From: Streptomyces yangpuensis | GTDB lineage: Bacteria > Actinomycetota > Actinomycetes > Streptomycetales > Streptomycetaceae | Direction: 5' to 3' | DNA length: 64,000 nucleotides | NCBI RefSeq assembly: GCF_001005295.1 | Contig: NZ_LBMK01000002.1 | Location: forward strand, 758,299 to 822,298 | Shown here: positions 27,012 to 37,609 of the stretch, piece by piece | Position numbering within the stretch: position 1 is the stretch's first letter | Layout: each line of letters begins with the position of its first letter | Position numbers and translations under genes: made by a program | Notes under the pieces: generated by a model | Database searches by the model: none | Seen by the model: only the letters and a program-made list of their open reading frames with translations | What the model was told of the DNA's origin: nothing

Positions 27012-27833
27012 GTGAGTGCTGCTGACATGACGCTCGCCTTCGAGATCAATTGTCATTTCGAAGACGGCACTGGCTGCGGCTTCCCGGGCCCGACCCTGTA
27101 CTCGTTCCTGTTCAAGCCGATGTTCGGCGATGCGGACGGCCTGTACTTCAACAAGACGATGCTCCTGGCCCTGCTGGGCTCGGTCATCATCGTCGCCTTC
27201 TTCTGGGCCGCGTTCCGGAAGCCGAAGGTCGTCCCGGGCAAGCTGCAGATGGTCGCCGAGGCCGGCTACGACTTCGTGCGCCGCGGCATCGTCTACGAAA
27301 CGCTGGGCAAGAAGGAGGGTGAGAAGTACGTCCCCTTCATGGTCGCGACGTTCTTCTTCGTCTGGATGATGAACCTCTGGTCCATCGTCCCGCTCGCCCA
27401 GTTCCCGGTGACCGCGGTCATCGCGTACCCGGCCGGGCTCGCCCTTGTCATCTACGTCATGTGGATGTCGGTGACCTTCAAGCGCCACGGTTTCGTCGGC
27501 GGCTTCAAGAACATCACGGGCTACGACAAGACGCTCGGCCCGGTTCTGCCGATGGTCATGGTGATCGAGTTCTTCTCGAACGTCCTGGTCCGCCCCTTCA
27601 CCCACGCGGTCCGACTGTTCGCGAACATGTTCGCCGGTCACACCCTGCTGCTGCTCTTCACGATCGCCAGCTGGTACCTGCTGAACGGGATCGGCATCGC
27701 CTACGCGGGCGTCTCGTTCGTCATGGTCATCGTGATGACCGCCTTCGAGCTCTTCATCCAGGCCGTCCAGGCCTACGTCTTCGTGCTGCTGGCTTGCAGC
27801 TTCCTGCAGGGCGCGCTCGCCGAGCACCACTGA
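27012..27833 (+). CDS. atpB: ATP synthase Fo subunit a
   Basis: 273 residues from a GTG at 27012. Hydrophobic membrane protein that forms the proton half-channels beside the c ring. The conserved Arg lies in PFTHAVRLFANMFAGHTLL, preceded by EFFSNVLVRP. The C-terminal FELFIQAVQAYVFVLL segment is typical. The 226-base gap before it could hold another promoter, but I could not assign one. Confidence 0.97.
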   Translation: MSAADMTLAFEINCHFEDGTGCGFPGPTLYSFLFKPMFGDADGLYFNKTMLLALLGSVIIVAFFWAAFRKPKVVPGKLQMVAEAGYDFVRRGIVYETLGKKEGEKYVPFMVATFFFVWMMNLWSIVPLAQFPVTAVIAYPAGLALVIYVMWMSVTFKRHGFVGGFKNITGYDKTLGPVLPMVMVIEFFSNVLVRPFTHAVRLFANMFAGHTLLLLFTIASWYLLNGIGIAYAGVSFVMVIVMTAFELFIQAVQAYVFVLLACSFLQGALAEHH

Positions 27834-27913
27834 GCGCAGTCCGCTCCAAGCAATCCCCCCAGTCGTCCGGTGGCCAACCCCCACCGGTCCGTGAAAGAGA
27901 AGGAAGAACTGGC

Positions 27914-28141
27914 ATGTCCCAGACCCTTGCTGCCGTCACCGGTTCCCTCAGCTCCGTTGGCTACGGCCTCGCGGCGATCGGCCCCGGCGTCGGCGTCGGC
28001 ATCATCTTCGGTAACGGCACCCAGGCGCTCGCCCGTCAGCCCGAAGCTGCCGGTCTGATCCGCGCCAACCAGATCCTCGGCTTCGCCTTCTGTGAGGCGC
28101 TCGCCCTCATCGGTCTGGTCATGCCGTTCGTCTACGCCTGA
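27914..28141 (+). CDS. atpE: ATP synthase Fo subunit c
   Basis: 75 residues, two transmembrane helices joined by the polar loop ARQPE. The proton-binding carboxylate is E61 in GFAFCEALALIGLV, and the first helix has the GxGxG helix-packing glycines (GPGVGVGIIFG). The ATG at 27914 follows AGGAAG at good spacing, which suits high translation of this multi-copy subunit. Confidence 0.98.
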   Translation: MSQTLAAVTGSLSSVGYGLAAIGPGVGVGIIFGNGTQALARQPEAAGLIRANQILGFAFCEALALIGLVMPFVYA

Positions 28142-28178
28142 CGAACACGACTAGTCCGAATCGACGAAAGGCACTGAT

Positions 28179-28721
28179 GTGAACCTCCTGGTTCTCGCGG
28201 CCGAGGAGCCTCAAAACCCCCTCGTTCCGCCGATCCCCGAGCTCGTCATCGGTCTGATCGCCTTCGTCATCGTCTTCGGTTTCCTCGCGAAGAAGCTCCT
28301 CCCGAACATCAACAAGGTTCTGGAAGAGCGCCGCGAGGCCATTGAGGGCGGTATCGAGAAGGCGGAAGCCGCTCAGACCGAGGCCCAGAGCGTCCTGGAG
28401 CAGTACAAGGCCCAGCTCGCCGAAGCCCGGCACGAGGCCGCGCGCCTGCGCCAGGAAGCGCTGGAGCAGGGCACTGCGCTGAAGGAAGAACTGCGCGCAG
28501 AGGGCCAGCGGCAGCGTGAGGAGATCATCGCTGCCGGCCACGCCCAGATCGCGGCAGACCGCAAGGCCGCCTCTCAGGCGCTGCGTCAGGACGTGGGCAA
28601 GCTCGCCACCGACCTGGCCGGCAAGCTCGTCGGCGAGTCCCTCGAGGACCACGCCCGGCAGAGCCGCACCATCGACCGCTTCCTCAGCGAGCTTGAGGAG
28701 AAGGCCGAGGCGGCCCGATGA
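28179..28721 (+). CDS. atpF: ATP synthase Fo subunit b
   Basis: 180 residues from a GTG at 28179. One N-terminal membrane helix (PELVIGLIAFVIVFGFLAKKLLP) and a long charged helix that forms the peripheral stalk dimer. Its stop overlaps the atpH start by four bases (ATGA). Confidence 0.97.
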   Translation: MNLLVLAAEEPQNPLVPPIPELVIGLIAFVIVFGFLAKKLLPNINKVLEERREAIEGGIEKAEAAQTEAQSVLEQYKAQLAEARHEAARLRQEALEQGTALKEELRAEGQRQREEIIAAGHAQIAADRKAASQALRQDVGKLATDLAGKLVGESLEDHARQSRTIDRFLSELEEKAEAAR

Positions 28722-29533
28722 ACGGAGCGAGCCGCGAGGCGCTGGCCTCCGCGCGCGAGCGTCTCGACGCGCTGACGGACAACACGTCCGTCGACGCGGC
28801 GAAGCTCGCCGGTGAGCTGGCCGCTGTCACCGCGCTGCTCGACCGTGAGGTCTCGCTGCGTCGGGTCATCACGGACCCGGCGCAGTCCGGCGAGGCCAAG
28901 GCCGAGCTCGTCGCTCGGCTGCTCGGCGGTCAGGTCGGCGGGGAGACCCTCGACCTGGTGTCCGGCATGGCCCGGTCCCGCTGGTCGCAGTCCCGCGACC
29001 TGGTGGACTCGCTGGAGGAGCTGGCGGCCACCGCCGACCTCACGGCGGCCCAGCAGGCCGAGGTGCTCGACAACGTCGAGGACGAGATCTTCCGCTTCGG
29101 CCGGATCGTGTCCTCGAACACCGAGCTGCGTGCCGCGCTGACCGACCGCGCGGCGACCACCTCCGCCAAGAGCCAGCTGCTGCGCAGCCTGCTGGGCGGC
29201 AAGGTGAGCGCCGTCACCGAGCGCCTGGTGATCCGTCTTGTCACCCACCCGCGTGGACGTAGCCTGGAAGCGGGACTCGAGTCCCTTTCCAAGCTCGCCG
29301 CCGAGCGCCGTGACCGCATGGTCGCCACCGTGACCAGCGCGGTTCCGCTCAGCGACGTGCAGAAGCAGCGTCTCGGCGCGGTGCTGGCCAAGCTGTACGG
29401 CCGCCAGATGCACCTGAACCTGGACGTGGACCCCGAGGTCCTCGGCGGGATCTCGGTGCGCGTCGGCGACGAGGTCATCGACGGCACCATCGCGGACCGC
29501 CTCGCAGAGGCGTCCCGCCGCATGGCCGGCTGA
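28718..29533 (+). CDS. atpH: ATP synthase F1 subunit delta
   Basis: 271 residues, longer than the ~177 of E. coli and typical of actinobacteria. The C-terminal OSCP/delta domain (VTSAVPLSDVQKQRLGAVLAKLYGRQMHLNLDVDPEVLGGISVRVGDEVIDGTI) is clear. It connects the peripheral stalk to the alpha-beta head. Translationally coupled to atpF. Confidence 0.96.
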   Translation: MNGASREALASARERLDALTDNTSVDAAKLAGELAAVTALLDREVSLRRVITDPAQSGEAKAELVARLLGGQVGGETLDLVSGMARSRWSQSRDLVDSLEELAATADLTAAQQAEVLDNVEDEIFRFGRIVSSNTELRAALTDRAATTSAKSQLLRSLLGGKVSAVTERLVIRLVTHPRGRSLEAGLESLSKLAAERRDRMVATVTSAVPLSDVQKQRLGAVLAKLYGRQMHLNLDVDPEVLGGISVRVGDEVIDGTIADRLAEASRRMAG

Positions 29534-29661
29534 CCAGCACCACAAGTACAAAGCATTCCTAGCGGCCCGGTTGGGCCGTGCAGAACTTGCAGAAGATTCC
29601 TGGGGGTCGCCCCCAGACCCCTAAGAAGCTTCAGGCCCAACAAGGAGAGCAGGGAACCCAG

Positions 29662-31257
29662 ATGGCGGAGCTCACGATCCGGCCGGAGGAGATCCGGGAC
29701 GCACTGGAGAACTTTGTCCAGTCGTACCAGCCGGACGCGGCCTCGCGCGAGGAGGTCGGAACGGTCAGCGTTGCCGGCGACGGCATCGCGAAGGTGGAGG
29801 GCCTGCCCTCCGCCATGGCGAACGAGCTGCTGAAGTTCGAGGACGGCACCCTCGGTCTCGCCCTCAACCTCGAGGAGCGCGAGATCGGTGCGATCGTCCT
29901 CGGCGAGTTCAGCGGTATCGAGGAGGGCCAGCCGGTGCAGCGCACCGGTGAGGTTCTCTCCGTAGGTGTCGGCGAGGGCTACCTCGGCCGTGTCGTCGAC
30001 CCGCTCGGCAACCCGATCGACGGCCTCGGCGAGATCGCGACCGAGGGCCGCCGCGCCCTTGAGCTGCAGGCCCCGGGCGTCATGGTCCGTAAGTCGGTGC
30101 ACGAGCCCATGCAGACCGGCTACAAGGCCGTCGACGCGATGGTGCCGATCGGCCGTGGCCAGCGTCAGCTGATCATTGGTGACCGTCAGACCGGCAAGAC
30201 CGCTCTGGCCGTCGACACGATCATCAACCAGCGCGACAACTGGCGCTCGGGCGACGTGAACAAGCAGGTCCGCTGCATCTACGTCGCCATCGGCCAGAAG
30301 GGCTCGACCATCGCGTCCGTTCGCGGCGCCCTGGAAGAGGCCGGCGCCCTCGAGTACACGACGATCGTCGCCGCCCCGGCGTCCGACCCGGCTGGCTTCA
30401 AGTACCTGGCGCCGTACACCGGTTCCGCCATCGGCCAGCACTGGATGTACGCCGGCAAGCACGTCCTGATCATCTTCGACGACCTGTCGAAGCAGGCCGA
30501 CGCCTACCGCGCCGTGTCGCTGCTGCTGCGCCGCCCGCCGGGCCGTGAGGCCTACCCGGGTGACGTCTTCTACCTGCACTCCCGTCTGCTGGAGCGCTGC
30601 GCGAAGCTGTCCGACGAGATGGGCGCCGGTTCGATGACCGGTCTGCCGATCGTCGAGACCAAGGCGAACGACGTGTCGGCGTTCATCCCGACCAACGTCA
30701 TCTCCATCACCGACGGCCAGTGCTTCCTGGAGTCCGACCTGTTCAACGCGGGCCAGCGCCCGGCGCTGAACGTCGGTATCTCCGTCTCCCGCGTCGGTGG
30801 CTCCGCCCAGCACAAGGCCATGAAGCAGGTTTCGGGTCGTCTCCGCGTCGACCTGGCCCAGTACCGCGAGCTGGAGGCGTTCGCCGCCTTCGGTTCCGAC
30901 CTGGACGCCGCGTCGAAGGCCTCGCTGGAGCGCGGCAAGCGCATGGTCGAGCTGCTGAAGCAGGGCCAGTACCAGCCGATGCCCGTCGAGGAGCAGGTCG
31001 TCTCCGTCTGGGCCGGCACCACCGGCAAGATGGACGACGTCCCGGTCGCCGACATCCGTCGCTTCGAGTCGGAGCTGCTGGAGCACCTGCGCCGCGAGCG
31101 CAAGGACCTCCTGACCTCCATCGCCGACGGCGGCAAGATGTCGGACGACACCCTCGGCTCGATCGCCGACGCCATCGCGGCCTTCAAGCGCCAGTTCGAG
31201 ACCTCGGACGGCAAGCTCCTGGGCGAGGACGTGCCGGCCGTCAACGTCTCCAAGTGA
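29662..31257 (+). CDS. atpA: ATP synthase F1 subunit alpha
   Basis: 531 residues from the ATG at 29662, where AAGGAGAGC lies upstream; an open frame from 29578 lacks such a site. Non-catalytic nucleotide site with P-loop GDRQTGKT (about residues 173-180), and the alpha signature [25 protein letters not shown]. The C-terminal ~20 residues form a polar extension. Confidence 0.98.
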   Translation: MAELTIRPEEIRDALENFVQSYQPDAASREEVGTVSVAGDGIAKVEGLPSAMANELLKFEDGTLGLALNLEEREIGAIVLGEFSGIEEGQPVQRTGEVLSVGVGEGYLGRVVDPLGNPIDGLGEIATEGRRALELQAPGVMVRKSVHEPMQTGYKAVDAMVPIGRGQRQLIIGDRQTGKTALAVDTIINQRDNWRSGDVNKQVRCIYVAIGQKGSTIASVRGALEEAGALEYTTIVAAPASDPAGFKYLAPYTGSAIGQHWMYAGKHVLIIFDDLSKQADAYRAVSLLLRRPPGREAYPGDVFYLHSRLLERCAKLSDEMGAGSMTGLPIVETKANDVSAFIPTNVISITDGQCFLESDLFNAGQRPALNVGISVSRVGGSAQHKAMKQVSGRLRVDLAQYRELEAFAAFGSDLDAASKASLERGKRMVELLKQGQYQPMPVEEQVVSVWAGTTGKMDDVPVADIRRFESELLEHLRRERKDLLTSIADGGKMSDDTLGSIADAIAAFKRQFETSDGKLLGEDVPAVNVSK

Positions 31258-31277
31258 CGACGGAAGGGACCTGACTC

Positions 31278-33637
<2,360 letters not shown>

Positions 33638-33706
33638 TCCGGCGCGCTCCGCGAGGAGCGCATCCGGTGAGCAGGCCCCCGGCGAACGCCGGCAGTGTCT
33701 GCAAAC

Positions 33707-33737
33707 GGAGAGGGGCGGGTGTGTCCCGTCCCTCTCC
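33707..33737 (+). terminator. Hairpin between atpD and atpC
   Basis: 13-bp stem (33707-33719 with 33725-33737, one G-T wobble) around TGTGT. It lies 69 bases after the atpD stop and 66 before atpC. A smaller hairpin (33644-33661) precedes it. Either could partly end transcription or shield the upstream mRNA from decay. Confidence 0.6.
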
Positions 33738-33802
33738 CCACGCCCATTAGAATTTGACCCAACACCCGGCCGACCCGCCGGGTGGTGACCCGAGGAGCCA
33801 CC

Positions 33803-34174
33803 TTGGCTGCTGAGCTGCACGTCGAGCTGGTCGCGGCGGACCGCAATGTCTGGTCCGGCGAGGCCACCCTTGTTGTCGCCCGCACCACGTCCGGCGACAT
33901 CGGCGTCATGCCCGGTCACCAGCCGCTTCTCGGTGTGCTGGAATCGGGCCCGGTGACCATCCGCACCAGCGAGGGCAACACTGTCATCGCCGCGGTGCAC
34001 GGCGGATTCATCTCGTTCGCGGACAACAAGCTGTCCCTGCTGGCCGAGATCGCCGAGCTCGCGGACGAGATCGATGTCCAGCGTGCGGAGCGGGCACTGG
34101 AGCGCGCGAAGGCGGAGGCCGACGCGGCCGCCGAGCGTCGCGCGGATGTCCGGCTGCGCGCCGTAACGGGCTGA
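33803..34174 (+). CDS. atpC: ATP synthase F1 subunit epsilon
   Basis: 123 residues from a TTG at 33803 with GAGGAG upstream; an in-frame GTG at 33782 has no SD. N-terminal beta domain (LHVELVAADRNVWSGEATLVVARTTSGDIGVMPGHQPLL) and a short C-terminal helix pair. Epsilon couples rotation and inhibits ATP hydrolysis. Confidence 0.96.
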   Translation: MAAELHVELVAADRNVWSGEATLVVARTTSGDIGVMPGHQPLLGVLESGPVTIRTSEGNTVIAAVHGGFISFADNKLSLLAEIAELADEIDVQRAERALERAKAEADAAAERRADVRLRAVTG

Positions 34175-34231
34175 ACGCCCGTCGGAGTTTCCACCGCTGA
34201 GTCCTGGAGGGCGACCTCCGGGGCTCGGCAA

Positions 34232-34281
34232 CCTCAGCCGCGGTCCGTTCTGGAATTTTCCAGACCGGGTCGCGGCTGAGG
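34232..34281 (+). terminator. atp operon terminator
   Basis: CCTCAGCCGCG (34232-34242) pairs with CGCGGCTGAGG (34271-34281); inside it CTGGAA/TTCCAG forms a second stem with an AT-rich tip. This two-tier hairpin closes the atp operon. Confidence 0.9.
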
Positions 34282-34357
34282 CGATGCAGGTCCTTCCCCG
34301 GACTCCGTCTGGGAGGGGCCCCCGTTTCTCATGCGTATTCGATGAGCGAGGAGGTCG

Positions 34358-34810
34358 GTGAAGATGCTCCTCGCTCTGCTTGTGAGCGGCCTGGTCGTAG
34401 CCCTGGTGGTGATCGGGCTGTTCGTCTTCGGACTGCGCCGCAGACTGATCCAGCGGTCCGGCGGCACCTTCGACTGCAGCATGCGCTGGGGTGTCGCCGA
34501 GGAGCCCGACATCTCCGGCAAGGGCTGGGTGTACGGGGTCGCCCGCTACAGCGGTGACCGGATCGAGTGGTTCCGGGTGTTCTCGTACTCCCCGCGCCCG
34601 CGCCGGCTGCTGGAGCGTTCCTCCATCGAGGTCCTGGCCCGCCGTGCCCCGGAGGGCGAGGAGGAGCTGGCCCTGCTGTCCGACGCCGTCGTGCTCGGCT
34701 GTCTCCACCGGGGGACGCGCCTGGAGCTGGCTATGAGCGAGGACGCGCTGACGGGCTTCCTGGCATGGCTGGAGGCGGCGCCGCCCGGCCAGCGGGTGAA
34801 CGTCGCCTAG
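34358..34810 (+). CDS. DUF2550 family membrane protein
   Basis: 150 residues from a GTG at 34358 with GAGGAGG upstream. One N-terminal membrane helix (LLALLVSGLVVALVVIGLFVFGL) is followed by a basic stretch and a soluble domain with GGTFDCSMRW, GKGWVYGVARYSGDRIEWFRVFSYSPRPRRLL, typical of DUF2550. The family lies after atpC in many actinobacteria. Its function is unknown; the conserved place suggests an envelope or bioenergetic role, which is only inference. Confidence 0.85.
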   Translation: MKMLLALLVSGLVVALVVIGLFVFGLRRRLIQRSGGTFDCSMRWGVAEEPDISGKGWVYGVARYSGDRIEWFRVFSYSPRPRRLLERSSIEVLARRAPEGEEELALLSDAVVLGCLHRGTRLELAMSEDALTGFLAWLEAAPPGQRVNVA

Positions 34811-34828
34811 ACACGCCCTGCCTGCTAT

Positions 34829-34869
34829 TACCCCGCAGGGGTACACGAGGTCCTACCCCGCAGGGGTAC
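34829..34869. promoter_or_regulatory. Two identical 16-bp CsoR-like palindromes
   Basis: TACCCCGCAGGGGTAC occurs at 34829-34844 and again at 34854-34869, nine bases apart (centres 25 bp apart). The TACCC-N5-GGGTA arrangement resembles operators of CsoR-family copper repressors. They lie between the converging DUF2550 and chitinase genes, where no metal-related gene is seen. Confidence 0.5.
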
Positions 34870-34884
34870 GTGAGGGCATGAAGA

Positions 34885-34920
34885 AGCCGGGGAGACGGGG
34901 GCGGACCCGTCTGCCCGGCT
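34885..34920. terminator. Bidirectional terminator, DUF2550 and chitinase
   Basis: 15-base arms (34885-34899 and 34906-34920) pair with one G-G mismatch and a six-base loop. It sits between two converging genes, nine bases after the chitinase stop. Confidence 0.8.
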
Positions 34921-34928
34921 TCCGTCCG

Positions 34929-36782
34929 TTACCGGAGCCCGGTGTGGACCGCGTTGGCGAGCTCGCCGTTCGCGGTGTCGCCGCTGAACTCCCAGTAGAA
35001 GGCTCCCCTGAGGCCCTGCTGCTTGGCCCAGGTCATCTTCCCGGCGATGGTGGCGGGGGTGTCGTAGCTCCACCAGTTGCTGCCGCACTTGGCGTAGGCC
35101 GTGCCGGCGACGGTGCCGGTGGCCGGGCAGCTGTTCTTGAGCACCTTGTAGTCCTCGATGCCCTGCTCGTACGTGCCCGGGGCGGGTCCGGTGGCGGTGC
35201 CGCCGGGGGCCGCCTGGGTGACGCCGGTCCAGCCGCGGCCGTAGAAGCCGATGCCCAGGTTGAGCTTGGAGCCGGGCACGCCCTTGGCCTTGAGCTTGGC
35301 GATGGCGTCGGCCGAGTTGAAGCCTGCCTGCGGGATGCCGGCGTACGAGGTCAGCGGGGAGTGCGGGGCGGTCGGGCCCTGGGCCGCCCAGGCGCCGAAG
35401 AAGTCGTAGGTCATGACGTTGTAGAAGTCGGTGTACTGCGCGGCGCCCGCGTAGTCCGCCTTGTCGATCTTGCCGCCGTCCGAGGCGTCGGCGGTGATGG
35501 CGGCGGTGACCAGGTTGTTCGCGCCGAAGCGGGTCTTCACGGCCTGCATCAGGTTCTTGAAGGCCGCCGGGCCGCTGGTGTCGCAGGACAGGCCGCAGGC
35601 GTTCGGGTACTCCCAGTCCAGGTCGATGCCGTCGAAGACGTCGGCCCAGCGCGGGTCCTCGACCAGGTTGTAGCAGGACTGGGCGAACGCGGCCGGGTTG
35701 GCGGCGGCCTGCGGGAAGCCGCCGGACCAGGTCCAGCCGCCGAAGGACCACAGGATCTTGATGTTCGGGTACGCCTTCTTCAGCTTGCGCAGCTGGTTGA
35801 AGTTGCCGCGAAGCGGCTGGTCCCAGGTGTCGGCGACGCCGTCGACGCTCTGGTCGGCGGTGTAGGCCTTGTCGTAGTCGGCGTAGGCGTCACCGATCGT
35901 GCACTGGCCGTTCTGGACGTTGCCGAAGGCGTAGTTGATGTGCGTGATCTTCGCCGCGGTGCCGGAGGTGACCAGGTTCTTCACGTGGTAGTTGCGTCCG
36001 TAGACGCCCCAGTTGGTGAAGTAGCCGAGCTTGACCTTGTCGCCCGGGTCCGGGGGGATCACCCCGCCGGTCGTGGTGACCGTGGTGGAGCCCGAGGAGG
36101 GGCCGGTCTGGTCGACGGTGTCGCGGGCGGTGACGCTGTAGGTGTACGTGGTGCCCTTGGTCAGGCCCGAGTCGGCGTAGCTGGTGCCGGTGACCGTGGC
36201 GACCTTTGCGGAGCCGCGGTAGACGTCGTAGTTCTTGACGCCCTTGTCGTCCGTGGCCGGGGTCCAGGTCAGGGTCAGCGAGGTGTCGGCGACGTTGCTC
36301 GCGGCGGGGGCGCCGGGAGCGGTGGGGGGATTGTCGCCGGGCTGGCTGCCGCCGTCGCAGGAGGCTCCGTTGATCTTGCAGCCGCTGGGGGCTCCCGAGC
36401 CGGAACCGTTGAAGCCGAAGCTGGCGGTGGCCCCGGGGGCGAGGGTGCCGTTCCAGCCGACGTTCCTGGCGGTCCAGTGGGTGCCCGAGCCCGTCACGGT
36501 GGCGTCCCAGGCCGAGGTGACCGAGGTGCCCGCCGGGTAGTCCCACTCCACGGTCCAGCTGGTGAGCGTGGTGGTGCCGGTGTTCTTCACCACCCACTTG
36601 CCCTCGAAGCCGGAACCCCAGTCGGAGACCTTGGTGTACGTCGCGGTCGCCGCGGCGGCGGCCTGGGCCGGCCCGGCCAGGGCCACGAGCCCGGTGACGG
36701 GGAGGGCGAGCGCGGCGACGACCGCCGCGACCCTGGTGAAGAACCGGGTGCGCCTGGTGGGGGGTGGGGATGCTGTGCTCAA
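34929..36782 (-). CDS. Secreted GH18 chitinase with CBM2 and fibronectin III domains
   Basis: 617 residues from a TTG at 36782, chosen for its strong GGAGGAG site. Twin-Arg-free signal peptide (basic start RRTRFFTR, hydrophobic core, AQA-AA cleavage near residue 40). A CBM2-type binding domain (about 46-145, with paired Cys and exposed Trp) is followed by a fibronectin III domain (about 155-240), a PPDPGD linker and a GH18 domain (about 248-617) with DGIDLDWEYP, catalytic Glu E391. It cuts chitin between GlcNAc units outside the cell. Upstream are a chitin-type promoter with direct repeats and a two-component system on the same strand. Layout and context resemble ChiC of S. coelicolor. Confidence 0.95.
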   Translation of the reverse strand: MSTASPPPTRRTRFFTRVAAVVAALALPVTGLVALAGPAQAAAAATATYTKVSDWGSGFEGKWVVKNTGTTTLTSWTVEWDYPAGTSVTSAWDATVTGSGTHWTARNVGWNGTLAPGATASFGFNGSGSGAPSGCKINGASCDGGSQPGDNPPTAPGAPAASNVADTSLTLTWTPATDDKGVKNYDVYRGSAKVATVTGTSYADSGLTKGTTYTYSVTARDTVDQTGPSSGSTTVTTTGGVIPPDPGDKVKLGYFTNWGVYGRNYHVKNLVTSGTAAKITHINYAFGNVQNGQCTIGDAYADYDKAYTADQSVDGVADTWDQPLRGNFNQLRKLKKAYPNIKILWSFGGWTWSGGFPQAAANPAAFAQSCYNLVEDPRWADVFDGIDLDWEYPNACGLSCDTSGPAAFKNLMQAVKTRFGANNLVTAAITADASDGGKIDKADYAGAAQYTDFYNVMTYDFFGAWAAQGPTAPHSPLTSYAGIPQAGFNSADAIAKLKAKGVPGSKLNLGIGFYGRGWTGVTQAAPGGTATGPAPGTYEQGIEDYKVLKNSCPATGTVAGTAYAKCGSNWWSYDTPATIAGKMTWAKQQGLRGAFYWEFSGDTANGELANAVHTGLR

Positions 36783-36896
36783 GGGTGCTCCTCCGTAGGT
36801 CCGTCGCGGCCGTGGGGCCGACTGCGACATGGGGGTGGGACCTGCGCCGCCCGTGAGCACGCTTTGTCATGGCACGCTCACCACAGTGTTGCCGTG

Positions 36897-36938
36897 AGAG
36901 TAGAAAGGTCTGGACCAACCGTCAAGAGGTCCAGACCG
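36897..36938 (-). promoter_or_regulatory. Chitinase promoter with paired 12-bp direct repeats
   Basis: On the minus strand: -35 TTGACG (36920-36925), 17 bases, -10 TACTCT (36897-36902). Two 12-base repeats, CGGTCTGGACCT (36927-36938) and TGGTCCAGACCT (36906-36917), flank and overlap the -35 box with a 21-bp period, two helical turns. This is the arrangement described for chitin-inducible, glucose-repressed Streptomyces chitinase promoters, and the units resemble DasR sites. It implies a leader of about 108 bases. Confidence 0.88.
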
Positions 36939-36955
36939 GTGTCGCCCGTCGTCCA

Positions 36956-37609
36956 TCAGATCCCCAACTCCTGTGCCAGCACCGCTGCTTGGAGCCTGCT
37001 GCGCAGTTCCAGCTTGCCCAGCAGGCGGCTGACGTGCGTCTTCGCCGTCGCCTCCGCCATGCCCAGGCGTTCGGCGATCTCGGCGTTCGACAGGCCCTCG
37101 CCCAGTGCGCCCAGCACCTCCCGCTCGCGCCGCGTGAGGGAGGCGACCGCCGCCGCCCGCTCGGGTGCCGGGGCGGTCCGCGCCGGGCGCGGCGCGGCGA
37201 ACTCGGCGATCAGCCGCCTGGTCACCGCCGGGGCGATCAGCCCCTCCCCGCGCGCGACGGTACGTACCGCCTCGATCAGCTCGGCCGCGTCCGCGTTCTT
37301 CAGCAGGAAGCCCGCGGCACCCGCCCGCAGCGCCCCGAAGACGTACTCGTCGAGATCGAAGGTGGTCAGCACCAGCACGTCCGCCAGGCCCTCCTCGACG
37401 ACCTGGCGGGTCGCGGACACCCCGTCGAGCCGGGGCATCTGCACGTCCATGAGGACGAGATCCGGCCGCAGCTCGCGGGCCAGGCGCACCGCCTCCTCAC
37501 CGTCGCCCGCCTCGCCCGCCACCTCGATGTCACCCGCGCTGCGCAGGATGAGCACCAGCCCGGCCCGCACCGCGGCCTGGTCCTCGGCCACCACCACCCG
37601 GATGGTCAC
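36956..37609 (-). CDS. NarL/FixJ-family response regulator, probably ChiR-type
   Basis: 217 residues. Receiver domain with D10 and the phosphoacceptor D55 (LVLMDVQMPR), Thr in LTTFD and Lys in LLKNAD; C-terminal LuxR helix-turn-helix (SLTRREREVLGALGEGLSNAEIAERLGMAEATAKTHVSRLLGKL). The start overlaps the kinase stop. Its place directly upstream of the chitinase promoter on the same strand suggests control of chitinase, as for chiS/chiR next to chiC; that is inference from context. Confidence 0.92.
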   Translation of the reverse strand: MTIRVVVAEDQAAVRAGLVLILRSAGDIEVAGEAGDGEEAVRLARELRPDLVLMDVQMPRLDGVSATRQVVEEGLADVLVLTTFDLDEYVFGALRAGAAGFLLKNADAAELIEAVRTVARGEGLIAPAVTRRLIAEFAAPRPARTAPAPERAAAVASLTRREREVLGALGEGLSNAEIAERLGMAEATAKTHVSRLLGKLELRSRLQAAVLAQELGI

